A DNA stretch of 50,749 bases from Aphanothece sp. CMT-3BRIN-NPC111 (GTDB lineage: Bacteria > Cyanobacteriota > Cyanobacteriia > Cyanobacteriales > JAHHGU01), in the NCBI GenBank assembly GCA_019359765.1, contig JAHHGU010000037.1:1-50749 (forward strand), given 5' to 3'. Of the stretch, positions 43,304-50,749 are shown piece after piece. How positions within the stretch are numbered: position 1 is the first letter of the stretch; each line of letters opens with the position of its first letter. The notes beneath the pieces are model-generated. The model had not been told where the DNA came from, ran no database searches, and saw nothing but the letters and a program-made list of their open reading frames with translations. Made by a program: the position numbers and the translations under genes.

Positions 43304-45505
43304 GTGCTTTCTGATTCGATTTGGATTACTGGGCCGACTCGCAGCGGCAAGACAACTCGCCTTGTGGCTCAGTTTTGCCAGTGGGTTCAAGGGAAACGAC
43401 GCATAAAGGCGAGGGCAAGCGCGTCTTTACAAGGAAGCCAGAGTCGTTCCATACCAGAGATTTTAGTCTTTGCTGCTAATGATGATAACCGGCGCGACTT
43501 AGCTGATAGGCTGGCGGCGGCAAGTGCCGGACGTTATCCCGTTGTTTCAAAGACACCCTTGGGGTTTTTTCAAGATGAGGTGATGCTATTTTGGCCGCTG
43601 TTAATACAGCAGCTGAATCTGAGGGCACAGTTTCCTTTGCGGTTACGCCCGGAAAGCGAGCAGGAGTTAGCCACCCAGCTGTGGCGTCCAGAGTTGGACA
43701 AACGGAACCTACAGATGACAGGGGTGAGCGAGTACCGTTTTGTACGCCGCATCCTGGATTTGTTGCAACTGGCAGCTACTAGCGGCACGCCCGCAGAGGA
43801 AATTCCCGGTATTCTGAAGCAGGGTATACACGAGCAGGAAAATTTTGCTCAGGGAAACCAAGAGGGTAGCCCTGACTGGAATTGGATTGGGGAATTGTTG
43901 CTGGGCTGGCGCAGTTGGTGTCTGGAGCGAGGCTTGCTGAGTTACGGCATTATTTGCGAACTTTATTGGCGTCACTTATTACCAAATCCAACTTATCAGC
44001 AGCACTTAAGGCATCGCTATCAGGCAGTGCTGGCAGATGATGTTGATGATTATCCTGCGATCGCGCGGAATTTATTTGACTTGCTTCTGGATAAAGGAGC
44101 AGTGGGAGCTTTTACCTATAATCTTGACGGTGCGGTGCGATTGGGGTTGAACGCTGACCCCCAATACTTGCAAGGAATAAGCGCCCGCTGTAGGGTAGAA
44201 ACTTTAAGCCAGCCATCAGTTACCTGCCTAAGATACGCCTTAGGCCAGTCTGTGGTGCAATTGGCGAGCGACCCCAATTTTTTTACTAATTTACCAGCGT
44301 CCGTGCAGTCACTTCAAACAACATCGCGATCGCAGCTGCTGCGGCAAACAGCTGAGGCGATTATAGCTGCGGTGCGGCGTGGAGAGGTGCAGCCCCAAGA
44401 AATAGCCGTGATTGCACCAGGTTTAGATGCGATCGCTCGTTATACTCTCACAGAAATCTTCCGCAGCCAAGAAATACCAGTTGAGTCCCTCAACGACCAG
44501 CACCCCCTGATCGCTTCACCCGTAATCCGGGCACTGTTGACCCTTTTAGCCCTGGTTTATCCCGGCTTAGGGCGGCTGGTAGACCGAGATGCTGTGGCGG
44601 AAATGCTCGTGGTACTTAGTACCAGGCAAGAGGGCAATGGGGCAGAAGAGCAGAAAAGCCTCAGGAGTGATATTGACCCTGTAAGGGCTGGTTTATTGGC
44701 GGATTATTGCTATGCTCCCGATCCAGAGCAACCCCGCTTGTTGCCGGTGGCGGCGTTCCCACGTTGGGACAGACTGGGGCATAGTGCCACATCTGCCTAT
44801 GAGGGGATTTTGCGGTGGTTAGAGGCGCAGCGATCGCAACAAGAGGTGCGTTTAATTCCCAGTGCGATCGCCCTTCTCGACCGGGCAATTCAGCAGTTTT
44901 TGTGGAATGGCAGCAATCTCCCCTACGATCAGCTAGCAGCCCTGCGGGAACTCATGGAAACCGCCCAACACTTCTGGGAAGTTGATGGACGCCTGCGGCA
45001 GGGGGAACAAATAGACACCCCAGCCCACACCACCATCGCCCAGTTCATCCTGCTGCTGCGTAAGGGCACCATCACCGCCAACCCCTATCCAGTGCGTCGC
45101 CTCGATCCCACCAGCCGCGCTGTGACGCTGGCAACGATTTTCCAATACCGATCTAGTCGTCGGTTCCACAGGTGGCAATTTTGGCTGGATGCTGGTTCCC
45201 CCCTTTGGCTCAGTGGTGGTGCTGCTACCCTGTTTGGTGCAGAGTTGTTTCTCAAAGATTGGTCAGGATTTCCTTGGACTGAGGAAGACAAGCAAAATGA
45301 AGATGAACAGCGGTTGCGGCGGATTTTACGAGATTTGCTAGGTCGTGCTGGCGAGCGACTTTACCTGTGCCACAGCGAACTAGCTGTTAATGGACAGGAG
45401 CAAACTGGCCCTCTGCTGTCTTTGGTGAATGCATCTATGCCCCTGGTTTCTGAATCTACACTTACTTTACCCCGCCAGGAAGCCCAGCCGATAACGCCTA
45501 GCTGA
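43304..45505 (+). CDS. UvrD/AddB-like P-loop ATPase (cyanobacterial)
   Basis: 733 residues with Walker A WITGPTRSGKTTRL (residues 10-17) and a degenerate SF1 helicase layout: AVLADDVDDYPAIARNLFDL (motif-II-like), EEIAVIAPGLDAIARYTLTE, and FRSQEIPVESLNDQHPLIAS with an AddB/RecC-like retention of QxxP..L.. The C-terminus lacks a clear VTxHxAKG motif V and a nuclease Cys cluster, so helicase activity is doubtful. It may bind DNA or partner a recombination helicase. Start GTG at 43304 with GAGGAGAG six bases upstream. Alone on its strand; convergent with a Ser/Thr kinase. Confidence 0.75.
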   Translation: MLSDSIWITGPTRSGKTTRLVAQFCQWVQGKRRIKARASASLQGSQSRSIPEILVFAANDDNRRDLADRLAAASAGRYPVVSKTPLGFFQDEVMLFWPLLIQQLNLRAQFPLRLRPESEQELATQLWRPELDKRNLQMTGVSEYRFVRRILDLLQLAATSGTPAEEIPGILKQGIHEQENFAQGNQEGSPDWNWIGELLLGWRSWCLERGLLSYGIICELYWRHLLPNPTYQQHLRHRYQAVLADDVDDYPAIARNLFDLLLDKGAVGAFTYNLDGAVRLGLNADPQYLQGISARCRVETLSQPSVTCLRYALGQSVVQLASDPNFFTNLPASVQSLQTTSRSQLLRQTAEAIIAAVRRGEVQPQEIAVIAPGLDAIARYTLTEIFRSQEIPVESLNDQHPLIASPVIRALLTLLALVYPGLGRLVDRDAVAEMLVVLSTRQEGNGAEEQKSLRSDIDPVRAGLLADYCYAPDPEQPRLLPVAAFPRWDRLGHSATSAYEGILRWLEAQRSQQEVRLIPSAIALLDRAIQQFLWNGSNLPYDQLAALRELMETAQHFWEVDGRLRQGEQIDTPAHTTIAQFILLLRKGTITANPYPVRRLDPTSRAVTLATIFQYRSSRRFHRWQFWLDAGSPLWLSGGAATLFGAELFLKDWSGFPWTEEDKQNEDEQRLRRILRDLLGRAGERLYLCHSELAVNGQEQTGPLLSLVNASMPLVSESTLTLPRQEAQPITPS

Positions 45506-45615
45506 GGAATAGCGGCAGGAGCAATGCCCAAAACCCTGTGTGCGATCGCCCAAACTTTATATGATACTAAATCCGGGTTTTATACCTTCTTTTTGAACAA
45601 GCCGCGCAATACTTT

Positions 45616-45644
45616 GTAGAGACGTTCCGGCGGAACGTCTCTAC
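45616..45644. repeat. 29-base palindromic repeat, intergenic copy
   Basis: Perfect arms GTAGAGACGTTCC / GGAACGTCTCTAC, centre GGC. It lies between the convergent ATPase and Ser/Thr kinase genes. Confidence 0.93.
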
Positions 45645-45712
45645 GACTAGAAATCAATAGGTCAATAAATTTACCCTTGTAAATGCAAATTAGTATAAGT
45701 AGGGGGATGAGC

Positions 45713-47050
45713 TTAATTGATGTTGAGCCAGCTACCTATCTCTTGAGTTAACCAAGCTTGTTCATCTTGGGTCAATCCCTGCCCAAATGAATATTTGTAC
45801 TTTGATAATGAATTACTGACTTGAATAACTACTTCTCGACTAGTATTTGTTTCCTTACAAAACACGTAATTAATTAGTGAAAGGGGAATTAATTCATTAT
45901 AAAAACACCAGTTAAATATTTGTTTTTTAATTCGAAAAGTAGAATGAGTTAATTTAATAGAAACTGTTTCAAATATAGATAGCAAAGAATGGATTGTTAC
46001 CCACATTACAATTACAAAAATAAATATACCGACGCTTGCTGAGGCATGAAATAAAGAAATCCACAGATTACATATAAAAAGCAAAAATATGACTTTAGCT
46101 AGCAGTTTAGGTATCTCTATAAGCTTGATGCTTCGCTCAGAGATTTGGATTTTTAGTTGTTCAGTAGACTTGCTCACTTGGATACGACTATTAGTAGGTA
46201 GTGAAATTTTCCTAGCTGGGGTAGAATTACGAGTTTGCGAACTAATAGCAAGATCAGATTTCAGAGCATTAAGGGCTTGTTGAGCTGTTTTGAATCTTCG
46301 TTCTAGGGCTGGTTCTGTCATCTGCTCAATCCAACTTACAAAGCTGACCTTTAAGTTAACCTTGTCGCTAAATTGAATGCGTAAATCTTTCTGTGGTAAA
46401 TCAGCTGGTGCTGTACCAGTTAACAAATGAATTAAAGTCGCTCCCAGTGCATAAAGGTCAGATGCGGGAACAGCTCGACCCCCAAACTGTTCCATCGGAG
46501 CATAACCATATGTTCCCACCACAGTAAAAGTAGCTCCTTCTTTCGCAGCTCGATCCTGCACAGCACCAAAATCAACTAAATATACTTGTCTATCTTCACC
46601 CCAAATTAAATTACTCGGCTTAATATCCCTATGCAACACAGTGGGATTTAACTGATGGAGATAATTGAGAATCTCTAGAATATCCACAGCAATTTTGCGC
46701 GCTTGTAATTCGGTAAACCTTTTTCCTTGATTCAGCTGTTCCTTCAGTGACAAGCCAGGGATATATTCCTGCACTAAACCAAACCAAAGCATGCGGTCAT
46801 CAAGAGAGAAATAATCCCGATACTTGGGAATGCGGGGATGATTCAGCTGTTTTAGTACTTGTGCTTCTCGCTCAAACAGCTTGAGGTCGTCCCACTGCAC
46901 CTCGCCGCCAAAAGCCAAGAGTTTAACAATCACCAGTTGTTCTGGCAACACTCCGATGTCTGTTGCTAGCCAGGTTTGACGACCGGCATTTTGTCCGATT
47001 TTTTGTTTAAGTTGATAACGCTCGTTTAATACCTGTTCTGCTTGCAGCAT
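45713..47050 (-). CDS. Serine/threonine protein kinase with membrane tail, copy 1
   Basis: 445 residues. Kinase domain at ~1-270 with ATP-binding Lys43, catalytic loop LHRDIKPSNLIW (Asp142), metal motif DFG (160-162), activation segment VVGTYGYAPMEQFGG. The glycine-rich loop IGQNAGRQTW is degenerate, as in this cyanobacterial group. The second half has two hydrophobic segments (~320-370) and a short unknown C-terminal domain. It is a paralog of the next kinase, sharing MLQA.Q.L..RYQL and the same tail organisation, so tandem duplication is likely. ATG at 47050. Signal and substrates unknown. Membrane-attached. Confidence 0.92.
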   Translation of the reverse strand: MLQAEQVLNERYQLKQKIGQNAGRQTWLATDIGVLPEQLVIVKLLAFGGEVQWDDLKLFEREAQVLKQLNHPRIPKYRDYFSLDDRMLWFGLVQEYIPGLSLKEQLNQGKRFTELQARKIAVDILEILNYLHQLNPTVLHRDIKPSNLIWGEDRQVYLVDFGAVQDRAAKEGATFTVVGTYGYAPMEQFGGRAVPASDLYALGATLIHLLTGTAPADLPQKDLRIQFSDKVNLKVSFVSWIEQMTEPALERRFKTAQQALNALKSDLAISSQTRNSTPARKISLPTNSRIQVSKSTEQLKIQISERSIKLIEIPKLLAKVIFLLFICNLWISLFHASASVGIFIFVIVMWVTIHSLLSIFETVSIKLTHSTFRIKKQIFNWCFYNELIPLSLINYVFCKETNTSREVVIQVSNSLSKYKYSFGQGLTQDEQAWLTQEIGSWLNIN

Positions 47051-47411
47051 CTTGCCCTTAATTCCTCAGCAGTCCTATTGCCTCTACTCTAGCTAGGATT
47101 TTCACCCCTTCAGGGGCCGAAGCCTTGTCAGAATCACCGCCCGAAACGTCTCTGGCAAAAGTCTATTTTATCCTCTGCGCCCTTTGCGAAAACCTCTGCG
47201 TCCTACCCTGCGGGAAGCCTAAAAAAATAGAACTTTGATTTTTGCAATAAGCCTAATAGTTTGTAGGAAATAACAACTAACGTGAAATTCCCCAAATCGA
47301 CGGCGGGGGATGAGCTTAAGATTAGCCTTCAAAGCTTTTCTACTAACTAACCCCTCTCCTTTCTTGGACTTCAACAAAGACGGATACTGTCTGTTTCAGT
47401 TCCCCTCAGCT
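47051..47411. other. Intergenic region between the two kinases
   Basis: About 360 bases on the same strand as both kinases. It contains the GGGGATGAGCTTAA motif at 47306 and TAACAACTAACG nearby, as seen around 19528-19578. No gene seen. Confidence 0.5.
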
Positions 47412-48833
47412 TTAGTACAGCCAGTCATGGATTTCCTGAATCAACCAGCGGCGTTCATGTTCGCTCAATTCCTGAGCAAGTTTATATGTCCCCAAATTAG
47501 TTTGAATAGTAAATTCCTGTGAAGAAATATCTTTAATCTTTTTAAGATGTGCGGTTTTACCCCGCTGACGGCGATAGCAATAGTCCCACAATCGCCACTC
47601 AATTACAAAGTTGTCTGTATCGATATAAATACGAGAGTTACTAAATGCCGCAAATAGTTCTTCACTCAATCCAGCCAGCATTCTCACTAGAACCTTTCCC
47701 GCCGCCAGCCATCCCCTGCCCAGGAGGGCTACTGCCCCAAGGAGGCTTAGTGTTACAAAAACAGACACCTCATAAAAATCAGCCGCCATCCACCAAAGAA
47801 ACCCTAATAACCCTCCTGATACCCCAACTATCAATAGGCTATCAATTAACATAAAGGGTAATAAGCATATCGTTTGAATTAATATTCCCGCTACTTTAAT
47901 GATGCCTCTAAACGAGATCCCTGGTTGAGGAATTTTAATTTTTAACTCATGGGAAGACTTCCTAAGTTGAATATGAGTAGGAGGGCGCTGAGTAATTTTT
48001 GGGCTGGCGATGTCGAGGGAATAGTTAGCTTGGAGAGCTTCTAGTGCTTGGCGGGCAGTGCTAAATCGTTGGTCAATATCTGGGTGCGCGATCGCACCAA
48101 TCCAACGGACAAAGCTGGGACTAATGCTTACTTTGTCGCTAAACTGAATCTGTAAATTCCGCTGCGGTAAATCTGCCGGTGCTGTCCCGGTTAACAAATG
48201 AATCAGCGTAGCTCCCAAAGCATATAGATCCGACGCTGGAACCGCCCGCCCCCAAAATTGTTCTAACGGTGTATAGCCACTCGTTCCCACTACGGTAAAG
48301 GTTGCTCCTTCCACGGCAGCACGATTTTGAACAGCACCAAAGTCAACTAGATAAACTTGCTCATCTTCACTCAAGATTAAGTTGCTGGGCTTGATGTCTC
48401 GATGTAGCACCGGCGGACTCAACTCGTGCAGGTAAATCAAAATCTCTAGAACGCCCGTGGCAAAGGAAAGCAGCTGTGCTTCTGTAAAGCGCTTGCCCCC
48501 ATCTAATAACTGCCGCAGAGAGACACCGGGAATATAGTCATGCACCAATCCGAACCAGCACAAACCGTCACCAGTTTGTTTATCTATGGAAAAAGAATCG
48601 CGATACTGGGGAATCTGGGGATGGTGAAGATTTTTCAGGACTTGGGATTCTCGCTCAAACAACTTCAACTCATCCCAGTGCATCTGGGGACTAAAAGCCA
48701 GCAGCTTAACGATCGCGCTTTGTGTCGGTGACACACCAACGTCTGTCGCCAGCCAAGTTTGACGAGCGGCATTTTGTCCCAGTTTTTGCTGAAGTTGATA
48801 GCGATCGCCCAGTATCTGTCCCGCTTGCAGCAC
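47412..48833 (-). CDS. Serine/threonine protein kinase with membrane tail, copy 2
   Basis: 473 residues. Kinase domain with Lys43, catalytic loop LHRDIKPSNLIL (~144-151), DFG (164-166) and VVGTSGYTPLEQFWGRAVPA; the C-terminal half has a long hydrophobic stretch (~305-385: GIIKVAGILIQTICLLPFML and SLLGAVALLGRGWLAAGK) and a conserved end ...LAQELSEHERRWLIQEIHDW. Start GTG at 48833 with GGAGG about nine bases upstream. Close paralog of copy 1. No partner receiver or phosphatase gene is adjacent. Confidence 0.92.
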   Translation of the reverse strand: MLQAGQILGDRYQLQQKLGQNAARQTWLATDVGVSPTQSAIVKLLAFSPQMHWDELKLFERESQVLKNLHHPQIPQYRDSFSIDKQTGDGLCWFGLVHDYIPGVSLRQLLDGGKRFTEAQLLSFATGVLEILIYLHELSPPVLHRDIKPSNLILSEDEQVYLVDFGAVQNRAAVEGATFTVVGTSGYTPLEQFWGRAVPASDLYALGATLIHLLTGTAPADLPQRNLQIQFSDKVSISPSFVRWIGAIAHPDIDQRFSTARQALEALQANYSLDIASPKITQRPPTHIQLRKSSHELKIKIPQPGISFRGIIKVAGILIQTICLLPFMLIDSLLIVGVSGGLLGFLWWMAADFYEVSVFVTLSLLGAVALLGRGWLAAGKVLVRMLAGLSEELFAAFSNSRIYIDTDNFVIEWRLWDYCYRRQRGKTAHLKKIKDISSQEFTIQTNLGTYKLAQELSEHERRWLIQEIHDWLY

Positions 48834-48933
48834 GACCTGACCCTCCGAGTGGCTGTTCTTTCTTCAAGTTACTCTTATCGTTATTACTTTGGCAGGATAA
48901 TGTTCTTTTATTGAATTATTTTAAAAACTGATA

Positions 48934-49896
48934 ATGAAAGCCCTGTGGTTAGAGAACAACGAACTACAACTACGCACCGACCTTCCTATTCCTGAATCCC
49001 CACCAGGAGAAGCCCTGGTGCGCGTAGTGCGGGCTGGCATCTGCAATACCGACTTGGAACTGCTAAAAGGCTACTACCCTTACACCGGCATTTTGGGGCA
49101 TGAATTTGTCGGCGTTGTAGAACAGGGACCAGAGCAACTAATTGGTAAGCGGGTAGTGGGAGAGATTAATGCTGTCTGCGGGCAGTGTCGGTTCTGCCGT
49201 AATGGGCAACCGACTCACTGCGAAAACAGAACCGTGCTAGGTATCGTCAACCGCAACGGAGCTTTTGCTGAATATCTCACTTTGCCAGTGGAAAATTTGC
49301 ATCCAGTACCTGAGTCTGTACCTACCGATGTCGCGACTTTTACGGAACCAGTGGCAGCGGCGCTGGAAATTCAGCAACAGGTGCAGGTGCGCCCATCTGA
49401 TCGGGTGCTAGTCGTGGGTGATGGCAAGTTGGGGCAGTTGGTGGCGCAGACACTTGCCCTCACTGGCTGCGAGCTTTTGGTTGTCGGGCGTCATCAAGAC
49501 AAACTTGCTAACTTGGCGGCGCGAGGCATCCCAACAGGTTTAGCTGACGCTGTAACTGACCGCGCCTTTGACTTATCAGTAGAGTGTACTGGCAACCCAG
49601 AAGGTTTTGTGATCGCCCGCAGAGCATTACGTCCACGCGGCACCCTCCTCCTGAAAAGCACCTATGCTGGTCAACTGACCTTTGATGCTTCGTCTCTGGT
49701 GGTAGACGAAATCGCCCTGATCGGCTCCCGCTGTGGCCCCTTCTCACCAGCACTTCAACTGCTAGCCGAAGGACGGGTGGACGTGGAGCCGCTCATCCAC
49801 GCCCGCTACCCCCTAGGTGAAGGGCTTGCCGCCTTCGAGCGCGCTCAGAGGCGGGGTGTCTTAAAGGTGTTGCTCGATCTGGGTGGGGAGCCTTAA
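48934..49896 (+). CDS. Zinc-type alcohol dehydrogenase (MDR family)
   Basis: 320 residues. Catalytic zinc ligands Cys37 (GICNTDLELLKGYY) and His56-Glu57 (GILGHEFVG), structural-zinc cysteines 82, 85, 88 and 96 (CGQCRFCRNGQPTHC), and a Rossmann motif VLVVGDGKLGQLVAQ (~153-167) for NAD(P)H. Family: medium-chain dehydrogenase/reductase of the sorbitol/threonine dehydrogenase type; the natural alcohol or polyol is unknown. All key residues present. It diverges from the Ser/Thr kinase gene with only ~100 bases between. Confidence 0.93.
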   Translation: MKALWLENNELQLRTDLPIPESPPGEALVRVVRAGICNTDLELLKGYYPYTGILGHEFVGVVEQGPEQLIGKRVVGEINAVCGQCRFCRNGQPTHCENRTVLGIVNRNGAFAEYLTLPVENLHPVPESVPTDVATFTEPVAAALEIQQQVQVRPSDRVLVVGDGKLGQLVAQTLALTGCELLVVGRHQDKLANLAARGIPTGLADAVTDRAFDLSVECTGNPEGFVIARRALRPRGTLLLKSTYAGQLTFDASSLVVDEIALIGSRCGPFSPALQLLAEGRVDVEPLIHARYPLGEGLAAFERAQRRGVLKVLLDLGGEP

Positions 49897-49971
49897 CATA
49901 ACTTGTCCCAAGTGCAACACGCATACGGGCAAAGAATACCTGTTTGAGCAGAGGCGATAAATGTGATGTCT

Positions 49972-50000
49972 GTAGAGACGTTCCGCCGGAACGTCTCTAC
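49972..50000. repeat. 29-base palindromic repeat at a convergent junction
   Basis: Perfect arms GTAGAGACGTTCC / GGAACGTCTCTAC, centre GCC. It lies one base from the stop codon of the Cys-rich membrane-protein gene and 76 bases after the dehydrogenase. Confidence 0.93.
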
Positions 50001-50001
50001 T

Positions 50002-50352
50002 TCAATCTAATAACCTGTAATAGCTAGGGATCGGTTGATAGTCACGACAGTTAATCGCAGCCTCAGAATTAGCAATTTGGGGATGCACTGTACACTTAAG
50101 GCGGTAGTCATTGGTGAAGAACTGACAGCCAGTGCAGGGAATTTCATGCATACGCTTTGCGCTAGCTGTGCCGTCTCTAATAGTTGTCCAGAGGCTCCAC
50201 AAGAACAAAATTATCAACATCCAAGCACAGAAAAAGCACAGAGGCACCAGAAAAGGCTGGATTGCCTGAACTAGGGGATATAGAAGTTGGAACACTGTTA
50301 ATCCCTGGAGAAGAACGAAATGAGGATATATAAATAAACTTAATTCACTCAA
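50002..50352 (-). CDS. Membrane protein with Cys-rich C-terminal motif
   Basis: 116 residues. Two hydrophobic segments (FVLLQGLTVFQLLYPLVQAI; FLVPLCFFCAWMLIILFLWS) followed by a soluble tail with CTGCQFFTNDYRLKCTVHPQ and ...INCRDYQP. Four cysteines in CxxC...C...C spacing are suited to bind zinc or a cluster. I recall this tail from other cyanobacterial proteins of unknown function. ATG at 50352; the palindrome at 49972 follows the stop at once. Function unassigned. Confidence 0.75.
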   Translation of the reverse strand: MSELSLFIYPHFVLLQGLTVFQLLYPLVQAIQPFLVPLCFFCAWMLIILFLWSLWTTIRDGTASAKRMHEIPCTGCQFFTNDYRLKCTVHPQIANSEAAINCRDYQPIPSYYRLLD

Positions 50353-50653
50353 TCAGCTTTAGCAATCAGACTGGTTTTTTTTATTTAATTTTAAATTTCC
50401 TAAAGAGGGACGACAGGGAAGCAGTGGTTTATCTTAAGCTGCTGATACTGTTGGCGAAAGTGTTATAAAGACTCTGGCTACCATGTTACAAGCCTGATGG
50501 TGAAAATACTTTTTGAGGCTATTCGTGCCTGAAACATTTTTGTACACTGTCTTGTCGTACATTTGCCAACAGTATCCTTTGCTACTCAAGGGCGAAGCTC
50601 TTTCGCGCGCATTTATGTGATGAGGCTGCTGAGTATCTAGAGATTATTTATTG
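50353..50653. other. Intergenic region, no gene seen
   Basis: About 300 bases between the Cys-rich membrane-protein gene and the edge repeat. AT-rich at its start; no terminator, RNA or gene recognised. Confidence 0.4.
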
Positions 50654-50749
50654 ATACCAAGTTGCGGTCAAAAGTAGTAGACTTGCAAGAGTTGAGAGCT
50701 ATTGAGAGAAGTGAGCTTCAGCAGTCAGGCTTTCAATGGCGCGACGCAG
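50654..50749 (+). repeat. Copy 2 of the edge repeat, with open partial frame
   Basis: It starts ATACCAAGTTGCGGTCAAA and matches 59-116 in inverse orientation. One frame stays open to the window end (from TTG at 50662: RSKVVDLQELRAIERSELQQ...). The homologous frame in copy 1 reads RSNIVDWQERMAVEKSSN. The gene is incomplete and unidentified. Confidence 0.5.

Overview
The window is a piece of a cyanobacterial chromosome. The HIP1 octamer GCGATCGC recurs every kilobase or so. The gene set includes Mg-chelatase ChlH, a PxcA/CemA proton-extrusion protein, nitrogen regulator P-II, FtsH, an AvaK-type DUF2382 protein and PASTA-less Ser/Thr kinases. Several heptanucleotide tandem arrays and palindromic repeats suggest a large, repeat-rich, probably filamentous cyanobacterium. 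No rRNA, tRNA, CRISPR array or prophage was found.

Layout. 0-7.2 kb: a two-component cluster on the minus strand. It has an amino-acid-permease-like/PAS/histidine-kinase fusion, an FHA-multi-PAS histidine kinase with a nearly duplicated kinase core, and a response-regulator remnant that loses homology at about 116, where a repeat begins that recurs at the other end of the window. 7.6-12.7 kb: DusB-type tRNA-dihydrouridine synthase, a PhzF-family protein, small hypothetical genes, an LRAT/NlpC-like protein and an exported peptidoglycan-binding protein. 13-19.2 kb: two tandem EamA transporters, NAD+ DNA ligase, an HD hydrolase, RdgB/HAM1 and P-II (glnB) behind a consensus NtcA site. 19.8-26.6 kb: a PhoD-like metallophosphatase, ChaB-like protein, FGGY sugar kinase and UvrD/PcrA helicase. 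27-29.6 kb: DUF2382 stress protein and small genes, including a membrane-protein gene split by an in-frame TGA. 29.7-40.6 kb: a tetrapyrrole/membrane-quality-control stretch (ChlH, LpxB-related protein, FtsH plus a small membrane partner, a ferrochelatase-family protein with a polyhistidine tail, CobU). 40.8-50.7 kb: conserved cyanobacterial hypothetical protein, PxcA, a RecC/AddB/UvrD-like ATPase, two paralogous Ser/Thr kinases, a zinc alcohol dehydrogenase and a Cys-rich membrane protein.

The most unusual signals are: (1) the permease-histidine kinase fusion beside an FHA-histidine kinase with about 75% identical catalytic region, next to a broken response regulator; (2) heptamer arrays split by type, with AATCCAA-type arrays touching the start codons of three genes and AAAACTC-type arrays placed at or just after stop codons between convergent genes; (3) hairpin repeats of one family found between genes and also read through in frame inside chlH and the FGGY kinase gene; (4) a pair of MITE-like elements with ATATAGCA ends; (5) a single in-frame TGA dividing an otherwise continuous membrane-protein gene. 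All family assignments come from motif reading without database searches.
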